Shown in pieces: positions 16,885 to 25,444 of a stretch of DNA of 64,000 bases (positions within the stretch are counted from its first letter, which is position 1; each line of letters opens with the position of its first letter). Source of the stretch: Phycisphaerae bacterium. Lineage in GTDB: Bacteria > Planctomycetota > Phycisphaerae > UBA1845 > Fen-1342. The notes beneath the pieces are model-generated. The model was not told the DNA's origin, searched no databases, and saw only the letters and a list, made by a program, of their open reading frames with translations. The position numbers and the translations under genes were made by a program. The stretch is taken from assembly GCA_017999985.1 (NCBI GenBank), contig JAGNKU010000011.1, forward strand, positions 62,001-126,000. The letters run 5' to 3'.

Positions 16885-18401
16885 GGGTTGTCCGGCGCCG
16901 CCGGCAGCGAAACAGTCAACGTCGCCCCCTGCCCCGGCCGTGACTCGACATGGATGTACCCGCCCGCCTGCTCCACGACCGCCCGGACGATCGTGAGCCC
17001 CAGCCCGCTGCCGGGAATCCCGGCGGCCAACGCTTCGTCGCCCCGGCGAAACGCATCGAACAGCGATCCGCTGCCCGTTGCGGCCATGCCGCGCGCATCG
17101 ACATCTTCGCCGAAGCCAATCCCGGTGTCCGCCACAGCGACGTGAATGAAGTCCTCGACGCGCGGGCTGGCGACGCGCCCGGCTCCAAGCGCCCGCGCGT
17201 CGCACGGGGGGCCGGCGGCGCCACGGAGAACGCGCACTTCCACGTGCCCGCCCGCCGGCGTGTACTTGAGCGCATTCTCGATCAGGTGGCCGAGGCAGTC
17301 GCACAGGTCCGGCGGCTGGACTTGCGCCGTCAGTCCGCCCTCCGTGCTCCCGACACATTTCAGCGTCACGCCTTTCGCGCTGGCGATCGGCGCATGCTTG
17401 GCGCACAGCTCGCGGACGATGCGCGACACGTCGGCGCGGGCGTCGCGCTGCCGGCGTGGGTCCGCGTCCTGTACGCGCGTCAGTGTCAGCAACGCAGCGA
17501 CCTGGTTGACGCCCGCGCGACACTGCTCGGCGATCCGGTCGCAGGTGCCGCGGACGCTCGGGGGATCGCGGACCGTGCCGTCGCACACCAGCTTCGCCAG
17601 CGTCCGCACCGTCTCCAGCGGCTGTCGGAGTTGACGCGCCGCGGTCTGCATGAAGTGCGATCTGCGCTCCTGCAGCAATTGAATCGCCTGCCGCGCCTGC
17701 TCCAGGGCGACGTTCGTCCGGATCAGGACGTCTTCGCGGCGATTCAGCACGCGGCCGATGCGATCCGTGAAATACAGCGTCCCCAGGACCGCCAGCGCGT
17801 TCACGGTGATAACGAGCGCGACGTAGGTCGGCACCGTGAACAAGCCGGTGCGCGGCAGTTGCGCCATGAACGGGTAGTACGTCAGCCAGCCGCCCGCCTG
17901 CGCAACCGCCATCGCCGAGTATAGCAGCACCGCCCACAGCCCCTGCAGCGCGGCCTGCCAGGTACGCAGCAGCAGGCCACTGATCGCCATGTGAAACAGG
18001 TAGAAGAGCGCCATCGGGTTTTCGACGCCGCCCGTCAGCGCCAGGATCCAGGTCAGCAGCAGCAGGTCAATCGCGATCTGGGCACCAACGAACAACTGCC
18101 CATGGCGGATCGCTACCCGCTGGTCCGCGCCCGGGTCCTCGAGTCGCGGCCGCAGCAAGCGCGCGACCAGCACCCAGACCACGTTGATCGCCGCGACCGC
18201 GAGCACCACGGCCAACAAAGCCGCGGGGCGCCGGGCCGTCGGCACAATGAAGCGTTCGGCCGCGAGTGCGGTCAGCGCGCCGGCCGCGAACAGCCAGCGC
18301 AGCCGGATGAACCAGTGCACCTGCAGCAGCGCGAGCAGCGCATACGGCTTGCCGGGCGTGGCGCGGTGCGTCGGCGGTGGATTCGGAACGTGGGCAGACA
18401 T
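16872..18401 (-). CDS. Membrane histidine kinase-like protein with Arg in place of the phospho-acceptor His
   Basis: A 509-residue protein with about six membrane segments (residues 20-215), a coiled-coil dimerisation region (225-262) and a HATPase_c domain with N-box (HLIENALKYTPAGG), G1 (DTGIGF) and G2 (GSGLGLTIVRAVVEQ). The H-box region reads AARQLRQPLE at 254-263. Aligned to the usual SHELRTPL, the acceptor position is Arg256, so autophosphorylation by the normal route seems impossible. The ATP-binding domain looks intact, so it may be a signalling pseudokinase, or may act in trans on another kinase. No response regulator adjoins it. It converges on the gamma-carbonic anhydrase gene with a 13-bp overlap and lies 12 bp after hypF on the same strand. 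Confidence 0.85.
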   Translation of the reverse strand: MSAHVPNPPPTHRATPGKPYALLALLQVHWFIRLRWLFAAGALTALAAERFIVPTARRPAALLAVVLAVAAINVVWVLVARLLRPRLEDPGADQRVAIRHGQLFVGAQIAIDLLLLTWILALTGGVENPMALFYLFHMAISGLLLRTWQAALQGLWAVLLYSAMAVAQAGGWLTYYPFMAQLPRTGLFTVPTYVALVITVNALAVLGTLYFTDRIGRVLNRREDVLIRTNVALEQARQAIQLLQERRSHFMQTAARQLRQPLETVRTLAKLVCDGTVRDPPSVRGTCDRIAEQCRAGVNQVAALLTLTRVQDADPRRQRDARADVSRIVRELCAKHAPIASAKGVTLKCVGSTEGGLTAQVQPPDLCDCLGHLIENALKYTPAGGHVEVRVLRGAAGPPCDARALGAGRVASPRVEDFIHVAVADTGIGFGEDVDARGMAATGSGSLFDAFRRGDEALAAGIPGSGLGLTIVRAVVEQAGGYIHVESRPGQGATLTVSLPAAPDNPQPP

Positions 18402-18413
18402 GCGCTGCGTACG

Positions 18414-20774
18414 TTACCGGGGGGCACGTGACCCGGCCAGTTGCCAGGCCGCCGCGACAGCCTGGCCCAGCGCCACGCCGCCGTCGCCGCACGGCACCTG
18501 TCGATGATAGAGCACGCGACGCCCTTGGGCCTCGAGCAACTCGGTCAGCCGCGCGAGCAGCCGGCGATTCGCGAAACACCCGCCAGAGAGTGCGACCGTG
18601 TTGACCCCGGCCAGCCGGCAACCATGGCCCGCCGCCGCGGCAAGCATTTGCGCGACGGTTTCATGGAAGCGGGCTGCGAGGGCCGGCGCCGCTTCGCCGC
18701 GGAGGCGGGCCACCGCCAGCTCCCAGATCGCCGACGTCAGTGAGAACGAGACCCGTCCGTCTTCCACGGCCACGTCAAACGCCAGCGGTTCGCTCGCGCC
18801 GGCCCACTCCTCGGCCGCTGCCTCGAGCCGCATCGCCGCTTCCGCCTCGTGCCGGTTCCGCACGCACAAACCCAGCAGGCAACTGGCGGCGTCGAACACG
18901 CGTCCGAGACTGGAGGTCCGCGGCGCGTTGATGGCACCGGCGGCCTGCCGCTCGAAGACATCGAGTTGCTCCGGTGCGGGACACGCAGAATTCGTACAGT
19001 CGTGCAGCAGCGTGCGCCAATCGTCCGGTTCCGACGCGCGCAGGAGTGCCACCGCCGGTCGCCAGGTCTCGAGCGCCGCCCGATCGCCACCGACCAGCGG
19101 GAAGTACGCGAGGTGGCCGAGGCGCGCGAACCCGCCGGCGTCGCACCGCAGCAACTCACAACCCCACACGGCCCCATCCGTGCCCCAACCCGTGCCGTCG
19201 CACGCCAGGCCGATCACCGGCCCGCGCTCCGCCCACTCCGCCATGACGCTGACGATATGCGCGTGGTGGTGCTGGATCGCGATGACCGGCAAGCCGTGTC
19301 GCTGAGCGTATTCTGTCGAAAGGTAGCGCGGGTGCCGGTCGCAGGCGATAACCTCCGGCGTGAACCCGCAAAGCTGCTTCAGCCGGTCGATGGCGCGCAT
19401 GAAATGACGATAGGTCGCCGGGTGCGTCAGGTCGCCGAGGTGTTCGCTCAGCACAGCTTCGTCGCCTGCGAGCAGGCACACGGTCGATTTCAGCTCGCCG
19501 CCGACGGCGAGGATGCGCTGCGGCGTCTTGCCACCGCCCGCGCTGGTCAAACCGGCCAGTCGGAGGGGGCGCGGCGCGTAACCGCGCGCCCGGCGCAGCG
19601 GCACGACTTCATCGCGGAAGGTGAGCACCACCGAGTCATCGATCGGCCGGAAGATCTCGCGATCGTGGACGAGCAACGCGTCCGCCACGTCGCCGAGGTC
19701 TGACAATGCGTCATCATCGCGGTATGTCAGCGGCTGGCCCGCGATGTTCGCCGAGGTCATCACCAGCGGGCCCAGTCCTTCGGCGAACAGCAGATGATGC
19801 ACGGGCGTGTAGGCCAGCATGACGCCGAAATCGCGGCAACCCGGCGCCACCGACGGCGCCAGGCCGTGCCCTGGCGCCTGCGGGGCGAGCACGATCGGCG
19901 CGGCGGGCGACGTGAGCGCATCCACGTCCGCGCCGCTCAGGCGACACAACCGGCCGGCTGCCGCGACGTCCGCCACCATCACAGCTAGCGGTTTCCCATC
20001 GCGCAGCTTGCGGGTCCGGAGGCGTCGGACCACTTCTTCGAGATCCGCGCGGCAGGCGAGGTGATAGCCGCCGAGGCCCTTCACGGCAACGACACCGCCG
20101 TCCCGCAGGAGGCGCGCGGCGGAGCGGATCGGATCGGGGGCATCCGTAATGGCGCCGCCGATCAGCCGCACCTGCGGGCCGCAGTCCGGACAGGCGTTCG
20201 GCTGCGCGTGGAATCGCCGGTTGGCCGGGTCCGCGTACTCGGCTGCGCACGGCGGGCACATGGTGAAGGCCCGCATCGTGGTCTGCGGCCGGTCGTAGGG
20301 CACATCGCGAATAATCGAGTAGCGCGGCCCGCAGTCCGTGCAGTTGATGAACGGGTAGCGGTAACGCCGGTCCGCGGGATCCAGCAACTCACGCCGGCAG
20401 GCGGCGCACGTGGCGGCGTCCGGCGTCACCTCGGGGCGCTGGCGTGAGTCGGCCTGCGAAGTGCGGATGCGAAAGCTCGTTTCGCCAGCAGCAGGCACTT
20501 CCAAGCGCATCAGGTTCGTGATGCGTGCCAGCGGCGGGAGTTGGTCGACGAGGTCGCGCTCGAAGGCGTCGAGCGCCGCGGCCGCGCCTTCCGCCTCCAC
20601 CACGGCGCCGTTGCTGTCGTTGGCGACGTACCCGCACAGGCCGCGCGCCAGCGCCAGGCGATAGACATACGGTCGGAACCCGACGCCCTGTACTTGTCCG
20701 CGAATTTCCAGGCGTCGCCGCGTTGGCTGCGCAGGTTCAAGCACACTCGCCTCCGAGTCGGGCACCCGCGCCAT
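18414..20774 (-). CDS. hypF: Carbamoyltransferase HypF
   Basis: A full-length 786-residue HypF. In order: acylphosphatase domain (GQVQGVGFRPYVYRLA, about 25-42), two C-x2-C-x18-C-x2-C zinc fingers (CAACRREL...NCTDCGPR and CPPCAAEY...CPDCGPQ), a YrdC-like domain (KGLGGYHLACRA; KLRDGKPLAVMV) and the Kae1-like carbamoyltransferase domain with HHHAHIVSVMAEW and VALSGGCFANR. HypF uses carbamoyl phosphate and ATP to make the thiocarbamate on HypE that becomes the cyanide ligand of [NiFe]-hydrogenase. No hydrogenase or other hyp gene is in the window. The neighbours are the kinase-like gene (12 bp downstream) and mrp (66 bp upstream). Confidence 0.95.
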   Translation of the reverse strand: MARVPDSEASVLEPAQPTRRRLEIRGQVQGVGFRPYVYRLALARGLCGYVANDSNGAVVEAEGAAAALDAFERDLVDQLPPLARITNLMRLEVPAAGETSFRIRTSQADSRQRPEVTPDAATCAACRRELLDPADRRYRYPFINCTDCGPRYSIIRDVPYDRPQTTMRAFTMCPPCAAEYADPANRRFHAQPNACPDCGPQVRLIGGAITDAPDPIRSAARLLRDGGVVAVKGLGGYHLACRADLEEVVRRLRTRKLRDGKPLAVMVADVAAAGRLCRLSGADVDALTSPAAPIVLAPQAPGHGLAPSVAPGCRDFGVMLAYTPVHHLLFAEGLGPLVMTSANIAGQPLTYRDDDALSDLGDVADALLVHDREIFRPIDDSVVLTFRDEVVPLRRARGYAPRPLRLAGLTSAGGGKTPQRILAVGGELKSTVCLLAGDEAVLSEHLGDLTHPATYRHFMRAIDRLKQLCGFTPEVIACDRHPRYLSTEYAQRHGLPVIAIQHHHAHIVSVMAEWAERGPVIGLACDGTGWGTDGAVWGCELLRCDAGGFARLGHLAYFPLVGGDRAALETWRPAVALLRASEPDDWRTLLHDCTNSACPAPEQLDVFERQAAGAINAPRTSSLGRVFDAASCLLGLCVRNRHEAEAAMRLEAAAEEWAGASEPLAFDVAVEDGRVSFSLTSAIWELAVARLRGEAAPALAARFHETVAQMLAAAAGHGCRLAGVNTVALSGGCFANRRLLARLTELLEAQGRRVLYHRQVPCGDGGVALGQAVAAAWQLAGSRAPR

Positions 20775-20840
20775 TCACGCCCAGGCACCCGCCATGACCG
20801 TAACGCATCGCGCGCCGGCAGCCAAGCACCGCGGGCACGG

Positions 20841-21701
20841 CTAGGTGATGCGAATCTGCGGCAGTGGCGTGCGCTTCTGCGCCTGCTCGGCAACCACGGC
20901 CTGGAGGCGCTCGACGAACTGGTTCAGCGCTTCCGCGATGTGCGGCTCGACGTCCGTGAAATTCGCGAACGGCCGGCCCGCGTCGCCGTGGACGCGCAGC
21001 GCGATGTTGAGCGGGATCGCCCCCAGGAACGGCACGTTCAACTCCGCCGCGGCTTTCTGCGCCCCGCCATGCGCGAAGATCTCGTCGCGCTGGCCGCAGT
21101 GCGGGCAGATGTAGTAGCTCATGTTCTCGACGATGCCGAGCGGCTCGACGCCGAGCTTCTGGTACATGCGCAAGGCCCGCACGGCATCGAGCAGCGCCAG
21201 GTCCTGCGGCGTACACACCACGACCGCCCCGGTGAGCGGAATGCTCTGCGCCAGCGTGAGCGGAATGTCGCCGGTGCCGGGCGGCAGATCGACGAACAGG
21301 TAATCGAGCCCGCCCCAGTCCGTGCGGTCGAGGAACTCCTTCAGGTACTTCTGCGCCATCGGCCCGCGCCAGATCACGGCCTGCTCCGGCCCGATGAGAT
21401 GCCCCATGCTGACGAGCTTGAGGCCGTCGACCTCCGCCGGCTTGACCTGGCCCTGCTCAGTCAGGCCCAGTTCCTGGCCGTCGGTGCCCGTGAGCTTGGG
21501 CAGCGAGGGGCCATACACGTCCGCGTCCAGCAGGCCGGCCCTGAACCCGCGACGCAGCAGACCCACCGCGGCGAGCAAGGCGATCGTGCTCTTGCCGACG
21601 CCACCCTTGCCCGCGCCGACGGCAATCACGTGCTTCACGCCCGGCAGTGGTTGCGCCGCGTCGGCGACGCCACCCGGCGCGGAATGATCAGCAGAACTCA
21701 T
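20841..21701 (-). CDS. mrp: Mrp/NBP35 family iron-sulfur carrier ATPase
   Basis: A 286-residue ParA-like P-loop ATPase of the Mrp/ApbC family. The deviant Walker A GKGGVGKST is at about residues 31-39, followed by the switch segment LLDADVYGPSLPKL. The FVDLPPGTGD segment and the CPHC pair (YYICPHCGQRDEIF, about residue 205) that binds a bridging 4Fe-4S cluster are present. It would carry and deliver Fe-S clusters in the cytoplasm. It lacks the N-terminal DUF59 domain seen in some bacterial Mrp proteins, which fits the shorter NBP35-like form. It lies 66 bp upstream of hypF; a shared operon is possible, but the function need not be linked. Confidence 0.92.
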   Translation of the reverse strand: MSSADHSAPGGVADAAQPLPGVKHVIAVGAGKGGVGKSTIALLAAVGLLRRGFRAGLLDADVYGPSLPKLTGTDGQELGLTEQGQVKPAEVDGLKLVSMGHLIGPEQAVIWRGPMAQKYLKEFLDRTDWGGLDYLFVDLPPGTGDIPLTLAQSIPLTGAVVVCTPQDLALLDAVRALRMYQKLGVEPLGIVENMSYYICPHCGQRDEIFAHGGAQKAAAELNVPFLGAIPLNIALRVHGDAGRPFANFTDVEPHIAEALNQFVERLQAVVAEQAQKRTPLPQIRIT

Positions 21702-21806
21702 GCGTGGCAGCTCCGATCTAGCGCCCGCCGCGCTCCTGCGCCATGGTTCAAACGGCGCGGCGCTCGAATCTAAGGATAGGCTTCGAAATCGGGCGCGACC
21801 ACTGCA

Positions 21807-23027
21807 TCAGTTGCCGACCGGCCGATGCGCATCCAGCCAGGCCCGGATTTCGGGATACACGCGCTCGCTCGCCACCGGCGCCGCCTCCAGCTCGCCGTGG
21901 GCGATCTCCTCGTAGAACAGATACTGCTTATCCGTGGCCGAAATCCGCTCGAAGAACTCGCGACGGACGACGTCGGCATTGGCGATCCGGTCGCGGCCAC
22001 CCTGCACCACCAGCGTCGGCAGGGTCACGCACTCGTAATGATCCGAATACACGTGGTCCGGCGGGCCGAAGCCGCTGACGAACGCCCGGCGGCGGACGCA
22101 CTTGGCCATCTGCCGCAGCACGCCCGCCTTCATGTGGTCCAGCACGTAGCGCCGGCCGGCGAGCATGACCTCAGCGCGATGGTGCGTGGCACCCGTGAAG
22201 GTGCCCGCCATGCGCAGCATCGCCTGGACGACGGCCCGCTCGACCTGTTCAACCCCGTCGGCCAGCGGCGCCGGCAGGACCCGATACCACGGCGCGCCGT
22301 TCTGTTCGGCGAGGACCCAGTTCACCGGCACCTGCCCGGCGGACTCGAGCAGCGCGTGGAGCCAGCCCCAGCGTGAGAGCATCTCGAAGGGGTAATTCAC
22401 ATCGCCGTCGTTGCGCCAGAAATCGCGCAAGAGCGTGCGCCACTGGATGCGGCCCTCCTCGTCGTACAGCGTGTCCGGCCAGCGCAGCGCCGCCGGGAAT
22501 TCCACGAACACCGCGCCGGCCAGGCCGCGCTGACGTGCCTCGGCGAGTTCGCGCTCCGCCGTGACGCACGCAGTCTCCGCACCGTTGCACAGGCGCGCCC
22601 CCTGCACGTAGCCGGCGAGCGTCATGGCCCCCATGCTGGCACCGACGATAAACGGCCGCCGCCCGGTGGCGGCGCGGACATGGTCCACGACCGGCGGGAC
22701 ATCGAGCGTGATGAAGTGATCGACGCACCAGTCGGCCTGGTCCGGGGCCGGCGTGCTAAGCATGCGGGGGGCGCCGTGGCCGCGGAGATTCACGAGCCAG
22801 ATGTCATAGCCGGCCGCGTGCAACACCTGGGCCAGGCTGCGGTAGTGAAAGTCGCGCCCCCGGATTTCCGGCAAGTCCCACAGGTCGGCATTGACGGCCA
22901 GACCGTGGAGGAAAATGACCGGCTGCCCCCCCGGCTGTGGTCGCCGCTTGACCGCGATGCGCGCCCCGTCTTCCGTCGGGACGTATACGACCAGCGGATC
23001 GTCGTGCCGCGCCGCCACGTCGTCCAT
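21807..23027 (-). CDS. Alpha/beta-fold hydrolase
   Basis: About 406 residues. VIFLHGLAVNADLW gives the oxyanion-loop HG motif, DIWLVNLRGHG resembles acid-lipase and PHA-synthase-like hydrolases, and the nucleophile elbow is GASMGAM (GxSxG). A late LPTLVVQGGRDRIAN supplies the expected Asp and YLFYEEIAHGELE a candidate His. There is no signal peptide, so it is probably cytoplasmic. I chose the ATG at 23027, which gives MDDVAARHDD; an upstream in-frame start would add a basic stretch overlapping the intergenic region before rplT. The substrate is not predictable; ester or polyester hydrolysis is most likely. Confidence 0.8.
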   Translation of the reverse strand: MDDVAARHDDPLVVYVPTEDGARIAVKRRPQPGGQPVIFLHGLAVNADLWDLPEIRGRDFHYRSLAQVLHAAGYDIWLVNLRGHGAPRMLSTPAPDQADWCVDHFITLDVPPVVDHVRAATGRRPFIVGASMGAMTLAGYVQGARLCNGAETACVTAERELAEARQRGLAGAVFVEFPAALRWPDTLYDEEGRIQWRTLLRDFWRNDGDVNYPFEMLSRWGWLHALLESAGQVPVNWVLAEQNGAPWYRVLPAPLADGVEQVERAVVQAMLRMAGTFTGATHHRAEVMLAGRRYVLDHMKAGVLRQMAKCVRRRAFVSGFGPPDHVYSDHYECVTLPTLVVQGGRDRIANADVVRREFFERISATDKQYLFYEEIAHGELEAAPVASERVYPEIRAWLDAHRPVGN

Positions 23028-23103
23028 GCGTCTTCGTCTCAGGTCGCGTGCCCGCAGCCGTCGCACGCACGACCGTCGGGCGGCGCGGCCGGTTCAGGGG
23101 CAG

Positions 23104-23469
23104 CTACGCCGCCGCCGTGGCGTGTGCCCGAGCGAGTTCCACCAGTTTGTCGAAGGCGGCGGGGTCGGCGATCGCGACCTCGCTGAGCATCTTGCGGTTC
23201 AGAAAGACCCCGGCCTTTTTCAGTCCGGCGATGAATTTGCTGTATGAGAGCCCGCGCTGTTCGCACGCGGCGCTGACACGGATGATCCAGAGTCCGCGGA
23301 ACTCCCGCTTGCGGACACGGCGGTCGCGGAAAGCGTAGACGCGGGCCTTGATGACGAACTGCTTGGCCGAGCGGAAGAGCTTGCTGCGTGAGCCCCAGAA
23401 GCCCTTGGCGGCGCGGAGGATTTTCTTGTGTCGTCGACGAGTCGCGTGACCGGGTCGAACGCGTGGCAT
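23104..23469 (-). CDS. rplT: 50S ribosomal protein L20
   Basis: A 121-residue L20 with the canonical N-terminus MPRVRPGHATRRRHKKILRAAKGF and the RVYAFRDRRVRKREFRGLWI core that binds 23S rRNA early in assembly. The ATG at 23469 matches the family start. It follows rpmI by 28 bp, the usual order. In many bacteria L20 also represses its own operon by binding the leader mRNA. Confidence 0.98.
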   Translation of the reverse strand: MPRVRPGHATRRRHKKILRAAKGFWGSRSKLFRSAKQFVIKARVYAFRDRRVRKREFRGLWIIRVSAACEQRGLSYSKFIAGLKKAGVFLNRKMLSEVAIADPAAFDKLVELARAHATAAA

Positions 23470-23497
23470 GTGACCTACTCCTTCGGACTGGCCGGGC

Positions 23498-23701
23498 CTA
23501 CCCGGCGCACAGAGCGCGCCGCACGTTATCGGCAATCGCTCCCGTCAACGTAGCCGGGCGCCGCAGCCGCTGGCGCCGCCGACCTGACTTCCCACTCATC
23601 AGATGGCCCGCAAATGACTTCTTGTAGCGCGGCTTCCCGTTGGCCGACAGCTTGAAGCGCTTGCTCAGCCCCTTGTGCGGCTTCTGCTTCACTTTCGCCA
23701 T
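23498..23701 (-). CDS. rpmI: 50S ribosomal protein L35
   Basis: A 67-residue L35: MAKVKQKPHKGLSKRFKLSANGK, then RRRQRLRRPATL and IADNVRRAL. Length and basic composition fit the family. It is the first gene of a two-gene operon with rplT. The infC gene that usually precedes rpmI is not here; a good promoter lies directly upstream instead. Confidence 0.97.
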   Translation of the reverse strand: MAKVKQKPHKGLSKRFKLSANGKPRYKKSFAGHLMSGKSGRRRQRLRRPATLTGAIADNVRRALCAG

Positions 23702-23734
23702 AGTCAGGTGTCCTTAGCTCAAGTCGAGCCACGT

Positions 23735-23763
23735 AGTATAGGGGCTCGCGTCCTCCCGGGCAA
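23735..23763 (-). promoter_or_regulatory. Sigma-70-type promoter of rpmI-rplT
   Basis: On the minus strand TTGCCC (23763-23758) and TATACT (23740-23735) are separated by exactly 17 bp. Transcription would start near 23728 and give a leader of about 27 nt before the rpmI ATG, which leaves little room for an L20-binding leader structure. Confidence 0.65.
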
Positions 23764-23823
23764 TAGGCCGACGCCCCCCGGCTCGCCGGCACGCCCGTTC
23801 GGCGAGCGGCCCGCCGAGGCCGT

Positions 23824-23852
23824 TTGAACGGCAGGCCGTCTTGGCGTAAACT
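23824..23852 (+). promoter_or_regulatory. Sigma-70-type promoter of the phosphofructokinase gene
   Basis: TTGAAC (23824-23829) and TAAACT (23847-23852) are spaced by 17 bp on the plus strand. The predicted leader to the ATG at 23976 is about 117 nt. It is divergent from the rpmI promoter 60 bp away. Confidence 0.5.
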
Positions 23853-23975
23853 ACTCGTTTCTGCGCCTGCCGCCCGGGCCAGGACCCGGCGGTGGCCGGC
23901 CGCATGCGGCCGCTTGGATTCAGTAATCGGGACCCGGACTGGGCGCAGCAGCCGGCTCGCAGGCGGTATAAGACT

Positions 23976-25322
23976 ATGGCCACACGCAGATTGGGAATCG
24001 TCGTTGGCGGGGGCCCGGCCCCAGGCATCAACGCTGTCATCGGGGCCGCCACCATTCAGGCCATCAACTGCGGCTTCGAGGTGGTCGGCTTTTTCGACGG
24101 GTTCCGGCACCTGTGCTCCGACGAGTTCGACCCGCCTACCCACACGGTCCGGCTCGAAATCGCGCGCGTGGCCCGCATTCACTTTGAAGGCGGCTCGATC
24201 CTCCGGACGGCCCGCACCAACCTGCTCGACCCGGCCGCGTTGAAGTCCGGCAAGCGCGCCCAGCCCCACGCCGAGAAGGTGTCGCTCACCCTGGGCCGCC
24301 TGCGCGAGCTGGGTATCAATTACCTTCTCACGATCGGCGGCGATGACACGGCGCTCAGCGCGCGCTTCATCTCCGAGGCCGGCGGCGGCAGGCTGCGCGT
24401 GGTCCACGTGCCGAAGACGATCGACAACGACCTGCCGCTGCCGCAGAACCAGCCGACCTTCGGTTTCTCGACGGCGCGCATGATCGGGGCGCAGTTGCTC
24501 AAGAACCTCATGATGGACTCGCAGACCACCGGCCGCTGGTACCTGATCAGCGCGATGGGGCGCAGCGCGGGCTGGCTGGCCATGTCGATCGGGCAGGCCG
24601 CCGGTGCCACCGTGACGCTCATCCCCGAGGAGTTCGAAGAACGCAGCTCGGTGCAGTCCATCGTCGACGTGCTGGAGGGCGCGATCCTCAAGCGCTCCGT
24701 GTTCGGGCGCTGCGATGGCGTCGCCGTCATCGCTGAGGGGCTGGCCTATCGCCTGGGCGACCGCGCCGAGATCGAGCGTCTGCTCGGCCGCGAGGTCCCG
24801 CTAGACGCGGCGGGCCACATGCGCCTGTCGGAGGTCCCCCTGCTCGAACTGCTCAAGCGCGAGTTGCAGGGCCGCTTCAAAGCCCGCGGCGAAGCGCTCG
24901 CCCTCATCACGCACAACATCGGTTACGAGCTGCGCTCCGCCGATCCGACGCCGCACGACATGGCCTACTGCCGCGCGCTCGGCTACCACAGCATCCGCCT
25001 GTTCAGCGACCCGTCGGTCAACAGCACCGGCGTGATGGTGACGCTGGTCAACGGCAACCTGACCACGGTAGACTTCAACGACATCATCAACCCGGAGACC
25101 AACCGGACGCAGACACGCATGGTGAACATCAGCTCCGACGAATACACCGTCGGACGCGCCTACCAGATCCGGCTGGAGCGCAGCGACCTCGACAACCCGG
25201 TCATGCTGGCCAAGCTGGCCGCCGCAGCGCACATGGCCCCGGCCGACTTCCACGCCCGCTATCTTCGGGCCGCCACGCGGCTGTCCGACATGCAGCAGGA
25301 ACATCTGCCCCCCAGTCCGTGA
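23976..25322 (+). CDS. pfp: Pyrophosphate-type 6-phosphofructokinase
   Basis: About 448 residues of the PfkA superfamily. After GIVVGGGPAPGINAVI come the GGDDTA motif and PKTIDNDLP. The Asp in GGDD, in place of the Gly of ATP-PFKs (GGDG), and the Lys in PKTIDND mark pyrophosphate-dependent enzymes. Further signatures are TARMIGAQLL, MGRSAGWLA, and a late GYELRSADPTPHDMAYCRALG. It would convert fructose 6-phosphate and PPi to fructose 1,6-bisphosphate and phosphate, reversibly, in the cytoplasm. The ATG at 23976 begins the conserved MATRRLGIVV strand. It is convergent with the chemoreceptor gene at 25445. Confidence 0.9.
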   Translation: MATRRLGIVVGGGPAPGINAVIGAATIQAINCGFEVVGFFDGFRHLCSDEFDPPTHTVRLEIARVARIHFEGGSILRTARTNLLDPAALKSGKRAQPHAEKVSLTLGRLRELGINYLLTIGGDDTALSARFISEAGGGRLRVVHVPKTIDNDLPLPQNQPTFGFSTARMIGAQLLKNLMMDSQTTGRWYLISAMGRSAGWLAMSIGQAAGATVTLIPEEFEERSSVQSIVDVLEGAILKRSVFGRCDGVAVIAEGLAYRLGDRAEIERLLGREVPLDAAGHMRLSEVPLLELLKRELQGRFKARGEALALITHNIGYELRSADPTPHDMAYCRALGYHSIRLFSDPSVNSTGVMVTLVNGNLTTVDFNDIINPETNRTQTRMVNISSDEYTVGRAYQIRLERSDLDNPVMLAKLAAAAHMAPADFHARYLRAATRLSDMQQEHLPPSP

Positions 25323-25364
25323 CGGCCGCGACGCACCACGGGCAACTCTAGCCACCAATACAAT

Positions 25365-25397
25365 GGGCGGCGCCGGCTGTAACACCGTGCACCGCCC
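25365..25397. terminator. Inverted repeat between convergent pfp and chemoreceptor genes
   Basis: GGGCGGCGC at 25365-25373 pairs with GCACCGCCC at 25389-25397 (8 of 9 positions). A near copy follows the second chemoreceptor gene at 27350-27382, so this looks like the shared 3' end of both transcription units. No clear T-run; a Rho-independent mechanism is uncertain. Confidence 0.45.
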
Positions 25398-25444
25398 TGA
25401 AGCCTGCGGTGGGGCGCAGGCGGGATGCGAATCGCCCGGCTGGC

